Source: Membranihabitans maritimus (GTDB lineage: Bacteria; Bacteroidota; Bacteroidia; Chitinophagales; Saprospiraceae). Taken from it: a DNA stretch of 64,000 nt. The position numbers and the translations under genes were made by a program. Every line of letters starts with the position of its first letter. Within the stretch, counting starts at the first letter, position 1. Below are positions 8,254 to 15,719 of this stretch, one piece after another. The notes under the pieces were generated by a model that worked only from the letters and a program-made list of their open reading frames with translations, ran no database searches and had not been told where the DNA came from. Location: contig NZ_JAJSLW010000004.1 of NCBI RefSeq assembly GCF_021729145.1, positions 248,001 to 312,000 on the forward strand, read 5' to 3'.

Positions 8254-10217
8254 TTTTTATTTTGTTTATTCAATGTAAAGGCTTTTCGTGCATTGTAAAT
8301 AATGAAGTAGCAAAGCCCAATAATAATAATCACTCCGATTAAAGATGAAAATGGTTGGTCAATTATTGCCATAATGTCGGTCCTTCCATAAATAGCTACG
8401 GGGATAGCCAATAAAATACCAATTAGAGCTTCACCTGTAATTAAGCCCGATGCTATTAACAATCCCGCTTGTTCACTGTTTTTAGCTTTTTCTTCATACT
8501 CTTCAACATCCTGATCCTTTTTGGTACGCAAAAACCTTTCTACACCCCAGGCTACTAGTCCTCCCAGCATAATAGCGCTATCTAATTCAAAGGGTAAATA
8601 AATACCTACAGCAACAGCGAGAACAGGCACGCGGAATGAAGAATTTCTTTTCTTTAGCAATTGATCAACAATTATTATTATAGCGCCGATTGCCATACCA
8701 ATATACACCATATCCCAGGGTAGGTCTCCACTAAAGACTCCGTTAGCAACACTTTCCATTAATGTTGCTTGCGGCGCAGCGAGGGCTTCCGGGTTGTCCG
8801 GTGTAGCCGGTCCAAACCCATAGGCAGTGTGTAAAAGTTGTAAAACCAGAGGAAGCACGATAGCTGCAGCAACCACACCCACCATTTGCATTATTTGTTG
8901 TCTGAAGGGGGTGGCCCCTAAGATATTACCTGCTTTGAGATCTTGCATATTGTCACCCGCTATGGCAGCAGCACAACAAACAACAGCTCCAATCATTATA
9001 GCTGCTGCCGGTCCCCTTTCGGCACCTGAGCCCATAAGAGCGAGAAGGATTAAGGCTGATGAAAGAATAGTAGCAATAGTAACACCGGATATTGGATTGT
9101 TCGAACTACCTACCAAACCAGCCATATATCCAGCTACAGCCGCAAATAAAAAACCAGCAATCACCATGATAATAGCCATAAAAATGGATATTCCCACATC
9201 ACCAATCATTCGTTGGTAAATTATATAAATCGGAATAATCAACACACCGATCCCAATAATTACCCAGGACATTGGAGTATCATAGTTAGTTCTCAATACT
9301 TCATTGGAATCAATTTTTCTACGCAATGCTGCCAACCCACTTTTTGCTGCAAACACGATTGAGCCCCTCAGGTCTATTAATGCCCAAAGCCCTCCAACCA
9401 CCATGGCCCCGACTCCGATATACCTTATTTTTGCACTCCACATAGCATATCCCGCATCTACCATACCCATACCTTCCGGAATTCCCTGCGACCACATAAG
9501 AATGGGAATAGCAACCCACCAACTAATGACACCACCCAGAAATACCAATATTGCAATTTTAAGTCCAACAATATATCCTACTGCAATTAACGCCGGCGAG
9601 AGATTCATACCGAAATAAGCGTATAGCTTGTTACCTACCAGTGCTGCGCCCTCAGATACCCCATTCCAAAGTTTTAACCCGGATTCAGCTAATTTCACCC
9701 CGGCACCTATTAAACTACCCCAAATTAAAAACTTTACGGAATCACCTCCCTTTTCTCCGGATTTCAGTACTTCCGAAGTGGCTACTCCCTCCGGGAATTG
9801 AAGTTTTTGCTTTTCTATTAGTGCACTCCTCAGTGGAATTGTAAAAAATACGCCAAGAATACCTCCACAAAGGGCAATAAGCATGGTTTCCAGGTAATCA
9901 AAATCAGTCCAGTATCCCATTATTACAAGCGCAGGGAAAGTAAATATTACACCGGCGGCTAAGGATTCACCACCTGAGGCAGCAGTCTGTACAATATTAT
10001 TTTCAAGTATATTGCTATTTTTGAAAAGTTTAAGGATAGCCATAGACAATACAGCAGCAGGAATACTTGCAGAGACAGTCATCCCTGCGAATAAACCCAA
10101 GTACGCATTCGCAGAAGCAAGGACCATTGATAAAATTGCCCCTAAAATAAAAGCTTTAACAGTTGTCTCAGGCAATTTGACATATGCCGGAATGTACGAT
10201 TTGTTCTCGTCAGCCAT
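8250..10217 (-). CDS. OPT family oligopeptide transporter
   Basis: A 655-residue integral inner-membrane protein with about 15 hydrophobic helices. It carries the bacterial OPT signature: ASANAYLGLFAGMTVSAS-type helix 1, then QTAASGGESLAAGV, and KLQFPEGVATSEVLKSG. The later GSSNNPISG and AGDNMQDLK segments are also typical. The family uses the proton gradient to import peptides or metal-peptide complexes. It is followed upstream on the same strand, 62 bp away, by a POT transporter gene, so the two probably form a peptide-uptake unit with the POT gene first. No terminator is visible between them. Confidence 0.92.
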   Translation of the reverse strand: MADENKSYIPAYVKLPETTVKAFILGAILSMVLASANAYLGLFAGMTVSASIPAAVLSMAILKLFKNSNILENNIVQTAASGGESLAAGVIFTFPALVIMGYWTDFDYLETMLIALCGGILGVFFTIPLRSALIEKQKLQFPEGVATSEVLKSGEKGGDSVKFLIWGSLIGAGVKLAESGLKLWNGVSEGAALVGNKLYAYFGMNLSPALIAVGYIVGLKIAILVFLGGVISWWVAIPILMWSQGIPEGMGMVDAGYAMWSAKIRYIGVGAMVVGGLWALIDLRGSIVFAAKSGLAALRRKIDSNEVLRTNYDTPMSWVIIGIGVLIIPIYIIYQRMIGDVGISIFMAIIMVIAGFLFAAVAGYMAGLVGSSNNPISGVTIATILSSALILLALMGSGAERGPAAAIMIGAVVCCAAAIAGDNMQDLKAGNILGATPFRQQIMQMVGVVAAAIVLPLVLQLLHTAYGFGPATPDNPEALAAPQATLMESVANGVFSGDLPWDMVYIGMAIGAIIIIVDQLLKKRNSSFRVPVLAVAVGIYLPFELDSAIMLGGLVAWGVERFLRTKKDQDVEEYEEKAKNSEQAGLLIASGLITGEALIGILLAIPVAIYGRTDIMAIIDQPFSSLIGVIIIIGLCYFIIYNARKAFTLNKQNKN

Positions 10218-10279
10218 TTCTTTTCTACTTTTTTACAAATTAGGTGTTAAAATCTTAGTATTTAAATTGCAAAATCCTT

Positions 10280-11638
10280 CTAATGAGCTGGTTGTACGGC
10301 TAAATCTTCAGCACCGTGTGTTAACCGTTTTAGTGGTTTTAATATCAATAGTACTAACCCTCCAATAGCTATGCTAAAAATAGCAATTCCCGTAAAGATT
10401 TCAAATTCACCGGCGCTCTGGGAGTACTCACCTAATAGTCCGGCCAATTTATTTCCAAGGCCGGTAGCCGCCCAAAAAGCCCCCATCATTAAAGAGGCAT
10501 ATTTCACTGGTGCCAACTTAGTAATAAAGGATAATGCTACCGGTGATAAACACAGCTCTCCTATGGTAGAAAAAAGATAAAAAAGAATCAACCACACAAA
10601 GGAAGTAGAACCATTACCTGCAAACTCCAATGCCGAATAGGCCATAAAGAAAAAGCCAACTCCCTGAATGATAAGTCCTACTGGCATTTTAAACAATGAA
10701 GAAGCTTCTTTTCCTTTCATTTTCCGACGGTACCAAAAACCTGCGATAAGACTCCCTAAGGTGATTATGAAAAAGGAATTAACGGATTGAAACCAGGAGG
10801 CCGGAATTTCCCACCCCAAAAACATCCGGTCTGTTTTTTGATCTGCCCACAGATTAAGTAAACCACCAGCTTGTTCAAAAGCCCCCCAAAATAAAATTAC
10901 TAACAGAAAAGAAATGAATAGAACTTTAACCCGGTCTTTTTCCTGGGATGTGAGGGGCTTATCCTGAAATTCTTTGTGAGGGTTGTCATCGTTCCCAATA
11001 AAATCTCCAACGCCTTTTAAATATTTTTGCCCCCAGATATACACAATCTGTCCAAAAAACATCCCGATAGCTGCCAGACCAAAACCAAGGTGCCATCCGT
11101 ATTTTTCGCCAAGGTAACCACAAAGTAACGGAGCTAAGAGTGCACCGATATTTATTCCTATGTAAAATATCGTAAAACCTACATCTCTTCTTTCATCTTT
11201 AGCGCCATACAACCCACCTACCATCGTGGAAATGTTTGGTTTCAGGCAACCCACACCTGCTATGATAAGTCCTAATCCAGCATAAAAGGCAGAAATACTG
11301 TCAATGGCCAGAACACCATGACCGGCACAAAGTAAAGCACCACCTAACATTACCGTTTTCTTTTGACCTAATATTTTGTCCGCAATCCATCCTCCCGGTA
11401 TACTGGAAATATAAACCAACATAGTGTACCAGCCATATAATTGGAGTGCATCCTCATTGGACCATCCGAACCCCGGATTATCGCCGGTTGAAATAGCTGT
11501 CATATACAGTACCAACAAGGCCCGCATCCCATAGTAGCTAAATCGTTCCCAAAGCTCCGTGAAAAATAGTATGAATAATCCTACCGGATGGCCTAACAAC
11601 TCTGTTCTTTTACGGTTAGTAGTATTGGTTTCTGCCAT
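10280..11638 (-). CDS. POT/PTR2 family proton-dependent di/tripeptide transporter
   Basis: A 452-residue major-facilitator protein of the peptide:H+ symporter family. The diagnostic ExxERFxYYG motif in helix 1 is present as ELWERFSYYG (about residues 29-38). The second PTR2 signature is recognisable around FTIFYIGINIGALLAPLLCGYLGEKYG. About 12 membrane helices are visible. It imports di- and tripeptides across the inner membrane. It lies immediately upstream of the OPT transporter gene on the same strand, which supports a joint role in peptide nutrition. Confidence 0.92.
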   Translation of the reverse strand: MAETNTTNRKRTELLGHPVGLFILFFTELWERFSYYGMRALLVLYMTAISTGDNPGFGWSNEDALQLYGWYTMLVYISSIPGGWIADKILGQKKTVMLGGALLCAGHGVLAIDSISAFYAGLGLIIAGVGCLKPNISTMVGGLYGAKDERRDVGFTIFYIGINIGALLAPLLCGYLGEKYGWHLGFGLAAIGMFFGQIVYIWGQKYLKGVGDFIGNDDNPHKEFQDKPLTSQEKDRVKVLFISFLLVILFWGAFEQAGGLLNLWADQKTDRMFLGWEIPASWFQSVNSFFIITLGSLIAGFWYRRKMKGKEASSLFKMPVGLIIQGVGFFFMAYSALEFAGNGSTSFVWLILFYLFSTIGELCLSPVALSFITKLAPVKYASLMMGAFWAATGLGNKLAGLLGEYSQSAGEFEIFTGIAIFSIAIGGLVLLILKPLKRLTHGAEDLAVQPAH

Positions 11639-11790
11639 AGTTAAATTTTGTAAGCAATCATTTCAGAATTTTCCCTAAAAAAATGCCTTTTTATCGGAAA
11701 AATTGAAAGTAAGATAATCACCCTCAGTGAATAATCAAAATTTCATTTATTTGAGCTTACAGGAAGAGACCTGATAGGAAGGCTCCCTTT

Positions 11791-12378
11791 TTACGGACTT
11801 TCGACTATTTCCAATCTCCATCCCATTCCTTTTACCAGGTCCTTAATGGTTTCCATGATTTGCTCCTCCTGTTTGACCGCCTGCGTCATCAGTTCACTGG
11901 ATTCCACTTTGTCTTCAATAAATACCTTAGCATTGTTGTTGATTACATTGTAATCGGTAGTGGTAAAGAAATTAAAAGTGCCTTCTGAAATATCATAATA
12001 GTCAAGATTGTGATCTAAAGAAAGTAGTTCGGGCGGTGGAAATGAAGACAGGTATAGTGTTTTTGTTTCGCCATCAGTACGTGCCTGAAGATTGCTTAAG
12101 TCAAACCCCACGGAAGCTTTTGCCTTGACTCGTATCAGTGCCTTTTTTCGCAGGGGGGCTACATCGAATTTGTAATAATCTTTATGGGTGTAAATTTCCG
12201 TGAAATAACCCTCAACTGCAATTAATTTTTTTACATTTTCTATTTGTGTGAGGAGAATATCGCTTTGTGTAATTACCCGTTTATATTCCAGATTCTTTAC
12301 CCAGAAATAGCCCCCTAGTCCACCTGCTATGAGAAGTAAGATGATTAGTAATAGTATTGAATTTCTTACTTTTTTCAT
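11791..12378 (-). CDS. DUF4230 domain membrane-anchored protein
   Basis: A 195-residue protein with an N-terminal transmembrane anchor (about residues 6-28) and a periplasmic DUF4230 domain: the conserved VEGYFTEIYTHKDYY start, the KALIRVKAKASVGFDLS strand, and FPPPELLSLD. The domain family is common in Bacteroidota and its role is unknown. Its start abuts the stop of the DUF3108 gene directly, so the two are co-transcribed and probably coupled. Confidence 0.82.
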   Translation of the reverse strand: MKKVRNSILLLIILLLIAGGLGGYFWVKNLEYKRVITQSDILLTQIENVKKLIAVEGYFTEIYTHKDYYKFDVAPLRKKALIRVKAKASVGFDLSNLQARTDGETKTLYLSSFPPPELLSLDHNLDYYDISEGTFNFFTTTDYNVINNNAKVFIEDKVESSELMTQAVKQEEQIMETIKDLVKGMGWRLEIVESP

Positions 12379-13236
12379 TTAATATCCATTTGTTGGGTAT
12401 TTCAGCCCTTTGTGCCCGGATAATACAGCCTTAATCTTACCAACAGCTATTGGTGATTCGATCAATAAGGGAACTTTATTTTGGTCTTTTGACACCCATA
12501 TCTTCATTCCGTCTTCCTCACTAAAAATATTGCCGACTACTACTTTCGGTTCTATAAGGTAAGAATCCAATGGACCTATTCCTTTTATTTTCTTTTTTTC
12601 TTCTCCACCAAACTTCATTGAAACGGGATATTTTTTTCGGTCTAACAGCATATCCAACGAATATCTTTTGTCATTGGCAAGACTCTGAACAGAAGTGTTT
12701 CTAAAAGCATAAAGAGTGGATAAAACATCGTGAACGCATTGATCCACAGTTATAATTTTTGTTTCAGCATTTAGACGTGATTTGCCCATTGCTGATCTAG
12801 CCAGTCGACTATTTCTCATATACTGTACATGATCATACTTCGTATAATTTCCTTCATTTACTACACGCGTCGATTCAATTGGCAACAAAGTATTTTGATC
12901 CAGAACGGATTGAAATGTATCCCGTACCTTAAAAATCCAATCGTATCCACCATACGTTTTGCCGACTGCTTCTGCAAAATAGTTACTGCCCCTTTTATCT
13001 ATATTGAAAGTTACCGTTCCGGCACCGATCCAAATAAAATTTACATTGTAATAGATTTTATACGTAAGTGTTTCATTGTCACTAAATGTATTATTGTCAG
13101 TCCTGCAATAGTCATTGGTAACAGTTATCGGAGCGGGGTTATCAGGTTCCGTACCAGTTTTTTTCTTTTCCGGGTCACTTCCTGGGAAAATGATAAAAAC
13201 AAATAGAGATAGAAAATATTTGGGTATGGAGTTCAT
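12379..13236 (-). CDS. DUF3108 domain exported protein
   Basis: A 285-residue protein with an N-terminal hydrophobic export signal (ending near FIIFPGS). The DUF3108 domain is seen from about residue 55: NETLTYKIYYNVNFIWIGAGTV, then YDWIFKVRDTFQSVLD, STLYAFRNT and the C-terminal KIWVSKDQNKVPLLIES. The family is predicted to sit in the periplasm or outer membrane and lacks an assigned activity. First gene of a two-gene unit with the DUF4230 gene. Its promoter must lie in the 263-bp gap shared with ruvC. Confidence 0.82.
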   Translation of the reverse strand: MNSIPKYFLSLFVFIIFPGSDPEKKKTGTEPDNPAPITVTNDYCRTDNNTFSDNETLTYKIYYNVNFIWIGAGTVTFNIDKRGSNYFAEAVGKTYGGYDWIFKVRDTFQSVLDQNTLLPIESTRVVNEGNYTKYDHVQYMRNSRLARSAMGKSRLNAETKIITVDQCVHDVLSTLYAFRNTSVQSLANDKRYSLDMLLDRKKYPVSMKFGGEEKKKIKGIGPLDSYLIEPKVVVGNIFSEEDGMKIWVSKDQNKVPLLIESPIAVGKIKAVLSGHKGLKYPTNGY

Positions 13237-13499
13237 TAATTCTTTTCAATTTATTACATCGCTAACAATGGTAACGTGATTCAATTCATTTTGATTATTT
13301 AAATAATCATTTTCCGATAGAAACTAATTTCTAATAGACTAACATTAAAAAGGAACAAAAACACAAAACAGTAATTAGAACTTCACACGAAAATTTAGTT
13401 AAAATTGAACCGTTCTCATAATGAACGATTGAAATACACTCTAGGGACACAAAAAAATGTTAAATAGTAGTTGTAAATTGGTATGACAAAAAATAATGA

Positions 13500-14045
13500 A
13501 TGCGAATATTAGGTGTTGATCCGGGAAGTACAATAACGGGCTATGCAATTATCGAAACCAATAAAGGGAATATTACCGTATTGTCAATGGGTATCATAAA
13601 GCTTGCAAAATTTGATAACCACCAAACCAAATTGAAAGAGATTTTCTTACGTATACAGGATGTCATTGAAAGGTATGGGCCGGAGCAAATGGCTATTGAA
13701 GCCCCTTTTTATGGGAAAAACCCCCAATCAATGTTGAAATTAGGCAGAGCGCAAGGAGTGGCTATTGCAGCTGCTTCTGCTATGGATTTGGAAATTCAGG
13801 AATTTTCTCCAAAGCGTATTAAACAATCAGTGACAGGAAACGGGAATGCCAGCAAAGAGAAAGTCGCTGGAATGCTTGCCATTATTCTCAAAAAAAACCT
13901 TGATCAATCAACTTTAGATGCTACTGATGCATTGGCGGCCGCAGTCTGCATGGCTATGGGAGAAGAGAATAGGATCCCTTCCAGCAAAGGGGGAAATTGG
14001 AATGATTTTCTCAAAAACAACCCCGGGAGAATAATTTCAAAATAA
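13500..14045 (+). CDS. ruvC: Crossover junction endodeoxyribonuclease RuvC
   Basis: A 181-residue Holliday junction resolvase, working with RuvAB in homologous recombination. It is an RNase H fold with the four catalytic acids visible: D7 (ILGVDPG), E67 (MAIEAPF), D140 and D143 (LDATDA). The length is normal for the family, with a short non-conserved tail after residue 160. It starts at the ATG at 13500 in an AT-rich leader. It reads toward the tRNA gene 60 bp downstream; the tRNA has its own -7 box. Confidence 0.96.
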   Translation: MRILGVDPGSTITGYAIIETNKGNITVLSMGIIKLAKFDNHQTKLKEIFLRIQDVIERYGPEQMAIEAPFYGKNPQSMLKLGRAQGVAIAAASAMDLEIQEFSPKRIKQSVTGNGNASKEKVAGMLAIILKKNLDQSTLDATDALAAAVCMAMGEENRIPSSKGGNWNDFLKNNPGRIISK

Positions 14046-14083
14046 TTATCGCAAAAAGTTTTCTTTTAGACAGCAATTTCTTA

Positions 14084-14091
14084 TAAATTTG
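14084..14091 (+). promoter_or_regulatory. -7 box TAAATTTG for the tRNA gene
   Basis: TAnnTTTG match 16 bp upstream of the tRNA 5' end at 14107, which fits tRNA transcription starting a few bases before the mature end. Confidence 0.6.
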
Positions 14092-14106
14092 CAGTCCGTT
14101 TTTTCA

Positions 14107-14180
14107 GGTCCCATAGCTCAGCTGGTTAGAGCACCTGACTCATAATCAGGGGGTCCATGGTTCGAGCCCATGTGGGACCA
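14107..14180 (+). tRNA. tRNA with CAU anticodon (probably elongator Met; Ile2 not excluded)
   Basis: A 74-nt cloverleaf. The acceptor stem is GGTCCCA with TGGGACC, and the D-arm contains TAGCTCAG...TTAGAGC. The anticodon stem CCTGA/TCAGG encloses the loop CTCATAA, giving anticodon CAT. The T-arm contains GGTTCGAGCCC, the discriminator is A, and no CCA is encoded. Whether it is charged with Met or, after lysidine modification, with Ile cannot be settled by eye. Its 3' half, from the anticodon loop on, is the left attachment core of the island: the tRNA is intact because the element's own copy restores the 3' half. Confidence 0.93.
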
Positions 14181-14183
14181 CTT
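14138..14183 (+). repeat. attL core, 46-bp direct repeat
   Basis: Identical over 46 bp to 28711-28756. It begins in the anticodon loop of the tRNA and ends 3 bp after its discriminator base. Confidence 0.93.
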
Positions 14184-14192
14184 GTAAATCAA

Positions 14193-14227
14193 AGAGTTAT
14201 AGCGTTTGTCGTTATAGCTCTTTTTTT
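14193..14227 (+). terminator. Terminator downstream of the tRNA
   Basis: 12-bp stem (14193-14204 with 14210-14221, two G-T pairs), 5-nt loop and a T run. It lies inside the island, so the element supplies its own tRNA terminator. It resembles the terminators at 28765 and 51431. Confidence 0.82.
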
Positions 14228-14228
14228 A

Positions 14229-14247
14229 TTTGCATACAATTTGCATA
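14229..14247 (+). repeat. Left arm-type repeat (TTTGCATACAATTTGCATA)
   Basis: Two TTTGCATA units in tandem, 46 bp inside attL. The same 19 bases recur at 28573-28591 near attR. Likely integrase arm-binding sites. Confidence 0.6.
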
Positions 14248-14300
14248 TAAAAGGTGTGGTTTGTAATAAAAAATGTATCTTTAGTTAAAAGCATTTAAAA

Positions 14301-14627
14301 ATGGATAATCTAGTTAAAGAAGTTCTCGAACATGGCCGGGAAGCTAAATACAAAGCATTATGGGTCACAGAAAATTTTTGCAGAACTAATCCTATTTGGG
14401 AGGGCCTAGATGAAAATCAAAAATTATTTTTCTTGTTCTTTATTCAGGAAGTAGCCTTTACCCTTGCAAGAGGTAGTAGGTATTTTGTTCTTAAAAGTGA
14501 TGATTTATTAAGGGACGATGCAGATGTGGACACAGGATTTTTAAATTCAAAGCTTTTGGAAGAAATAAAAACTTATTTCGGTTTTACAAAGATAGATACA
14601 GAAGGTAGTAAGTTTATATTTTCTTAA
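14301..14627 (+). CDS. Hypothetical protein, island paralogue pair member A
   Basis: A 108-residue acidic protein with no signal peptide or membrane segment. I do not recognise it. Its C-terminal half resembles the protein at 15379-15708: a helix, then (R/K)G...F(V/I)(L/I)..D.L, then a helix ending in K.(Y/F)FGF.K and an acidic tail before a final F. It is the first gene of the island after the tRNA and is convergent with the zinc-ribbon-like gene 8 bp away. Confidence 0.6.
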   Translation: MDNLVKEVLEHGREAKYKALWVTENFCRTNPIWEGLDENQKLFFLFFIQEVAFTLARGSRYFVLKSDDLLRDDADVDTGFLNSKLLEEIKTYFGFTKIDTEGSKFIFS

Positions 14628-14634
14628 CAGTTAT

Positions 14635-15222
14635 TCAACTCACCAGCAACGCCACAAACTCCTCATGGCTGATCTGGTCGATTTCATCAATTTTCTTTTG
14701 TAATCGCAAAAACCTTTTCGTGGGTTTACCATCGTAGTGCGTCTTGAAATACTTTTTGAGTCTTTCTTCAAAAATTTTATCCCGGTCGAAGTAAGAACCG
14801 AACCGCTTTTCAATCTTTCTCATTTTTTTGCTGCGTGCTTGGCTTTCGTATATACAATTGTCGAAAGCATCTCTGTGAAAGAAGTATCCGTCTTTATTAT
14901 AGAGTTTGCGACACCTTTTTGAAGTATGTGGGCATAGAAAATACCAAACTTTGCCTTTGCCCAGATTCGATGGTTGTGAAACTAATTTAACCTTGTATTG
15001 ACGGTGTTCCTTGCCATAGTAATAATTCAGTTTTATATAAGGCATAGCGTCAACAGTATCAATCAATACATGAATACGGGCTATCTTTTGGCCGTTGCGT
15101 CGCCAATTTATGTAAACCGCACTGAAAGTGTTCGGTTTTAAGAGACCTTCCTTTTTCAATACGGAAATTTCCAGCGTACGCATCTGATCTATCAAGGTCG
15201 GAAAGTTGGAAAATTTAGACAT
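14635..15222 (-). CDS. Uncharacterised degenerate zinc-ribbon-like protein, copy 1
   Basis: A 195-residue basic protein, paralogous to 21495-22088 over most of its length. Conserved between the two: QPSNLG/IPSNLG, YF(L/V)CP.T.KRCRKLY, DGYF.HR, YE.Q..SK and an FGS.F segment. Residues C97, C104 and H116 occupy identical positions in both; C123 is present here only. The CP...RC.KLY / HR / Y.(S)Q pattern recalls a widespread uncharacterised family with CPxCxRR...LY...CRHCxxLxYxSQ zinc ribbons, with part of the cysteines lost. This suggests nucleic-acid binding, but nothing is proven. The two copies flank the hsdMSR operon on its strand. Confidence 0.65.
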   Translation of the reverse strand: MSKFSNFPTLIDQMRTLEISVLKKEGLLKPNTFSAVYINWRRNGQKIARIHVLIDTVDAMPYIKLNYYYGKEHRQYKVKLVSQPSNLGKGKVWYFLCPHTSKRCRKLYNKDGYFFHRDAFDNCIYESQARSKKMRKIEKRFGSYFDRDKIFEERLKKYFKTHYDGKPTKRFLRLQKKIDEIDQISHEEFVALLVS

Positions 15223-15378
15223 GAATGCTTCATTTGACCACCTTTAAAGATAAATAAATTCATCGTAAATTTCTGATATTCAATATGTAGATTCAAAATC
15301 AAATTGAGTATGTGGTATAGTATGTTTTAAGATTTTGATTGATATGAAATTGAAAATATATTGCGTAAAAATTTAATT

Positions 15379-15708
15379 ATGATAAATATTAATGAATTTG
15401 TTCAAAAGGGAGATAACCTCGAAAAGGATAGTCTTTCATTACACAAATTATTCGACTCTAGGAATCAAGGTCTATATTATTCCTTAAATTCTGATCAAAT
15501 AATGATTTATAAGGAACTGGCACAACTAATAATAGTACAACTCAAAAAAGGTGTTACAAAATTTATAATTAGATTAGATTCTTTGTCTGTTGAAAAATTT
15601 TTGGTTGTTAAAATAGGTAACTCGGAAATTGATGGCTTGAAGGAATTTTTTGGATTTGAAAAAGTCGTTTATAGTGAATCAGAAGGATTAATTCATTTTG
15701 AACTATAA
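15379..15708 (+). CDS. Hypothetical protein, island paralogue pair member B
   Basis: A 110-residue protein starting at the ATG at 15379 (a TTG six codons upstream is less likely). Soluble, no recognised domain. Its C-terminal half shares the spacing and key positions of the 108-residue protein at 14301-14627, including the GF.K motif 40-41 residues after the (R/K)G position. It is convergent with hsdR, 11 bp away, and lies upstream of and opposite to the first zinc-ribbon-like gene. Confidence 0.55.
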   Translation: MININEFVQKGDNLEKDSLSLHKLFDSRNQGLYYSLNSDQIMIYKELAQLIIVQLKKGVTKFIIRLDSLSVEKFLVVKIGNSEIDGLKEFFGFEKVVYSESEGLIHFEL

Positions 15709-15719
15709 GAAAGAAATTT

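Noticed and set aside
9304-9618. Antisense frames of 80-145 codons within OPT, acs, hsdR and other genes
   Set aside because: All lie opposite long genes with strong family motifs and show composition expected for antisense shadows.
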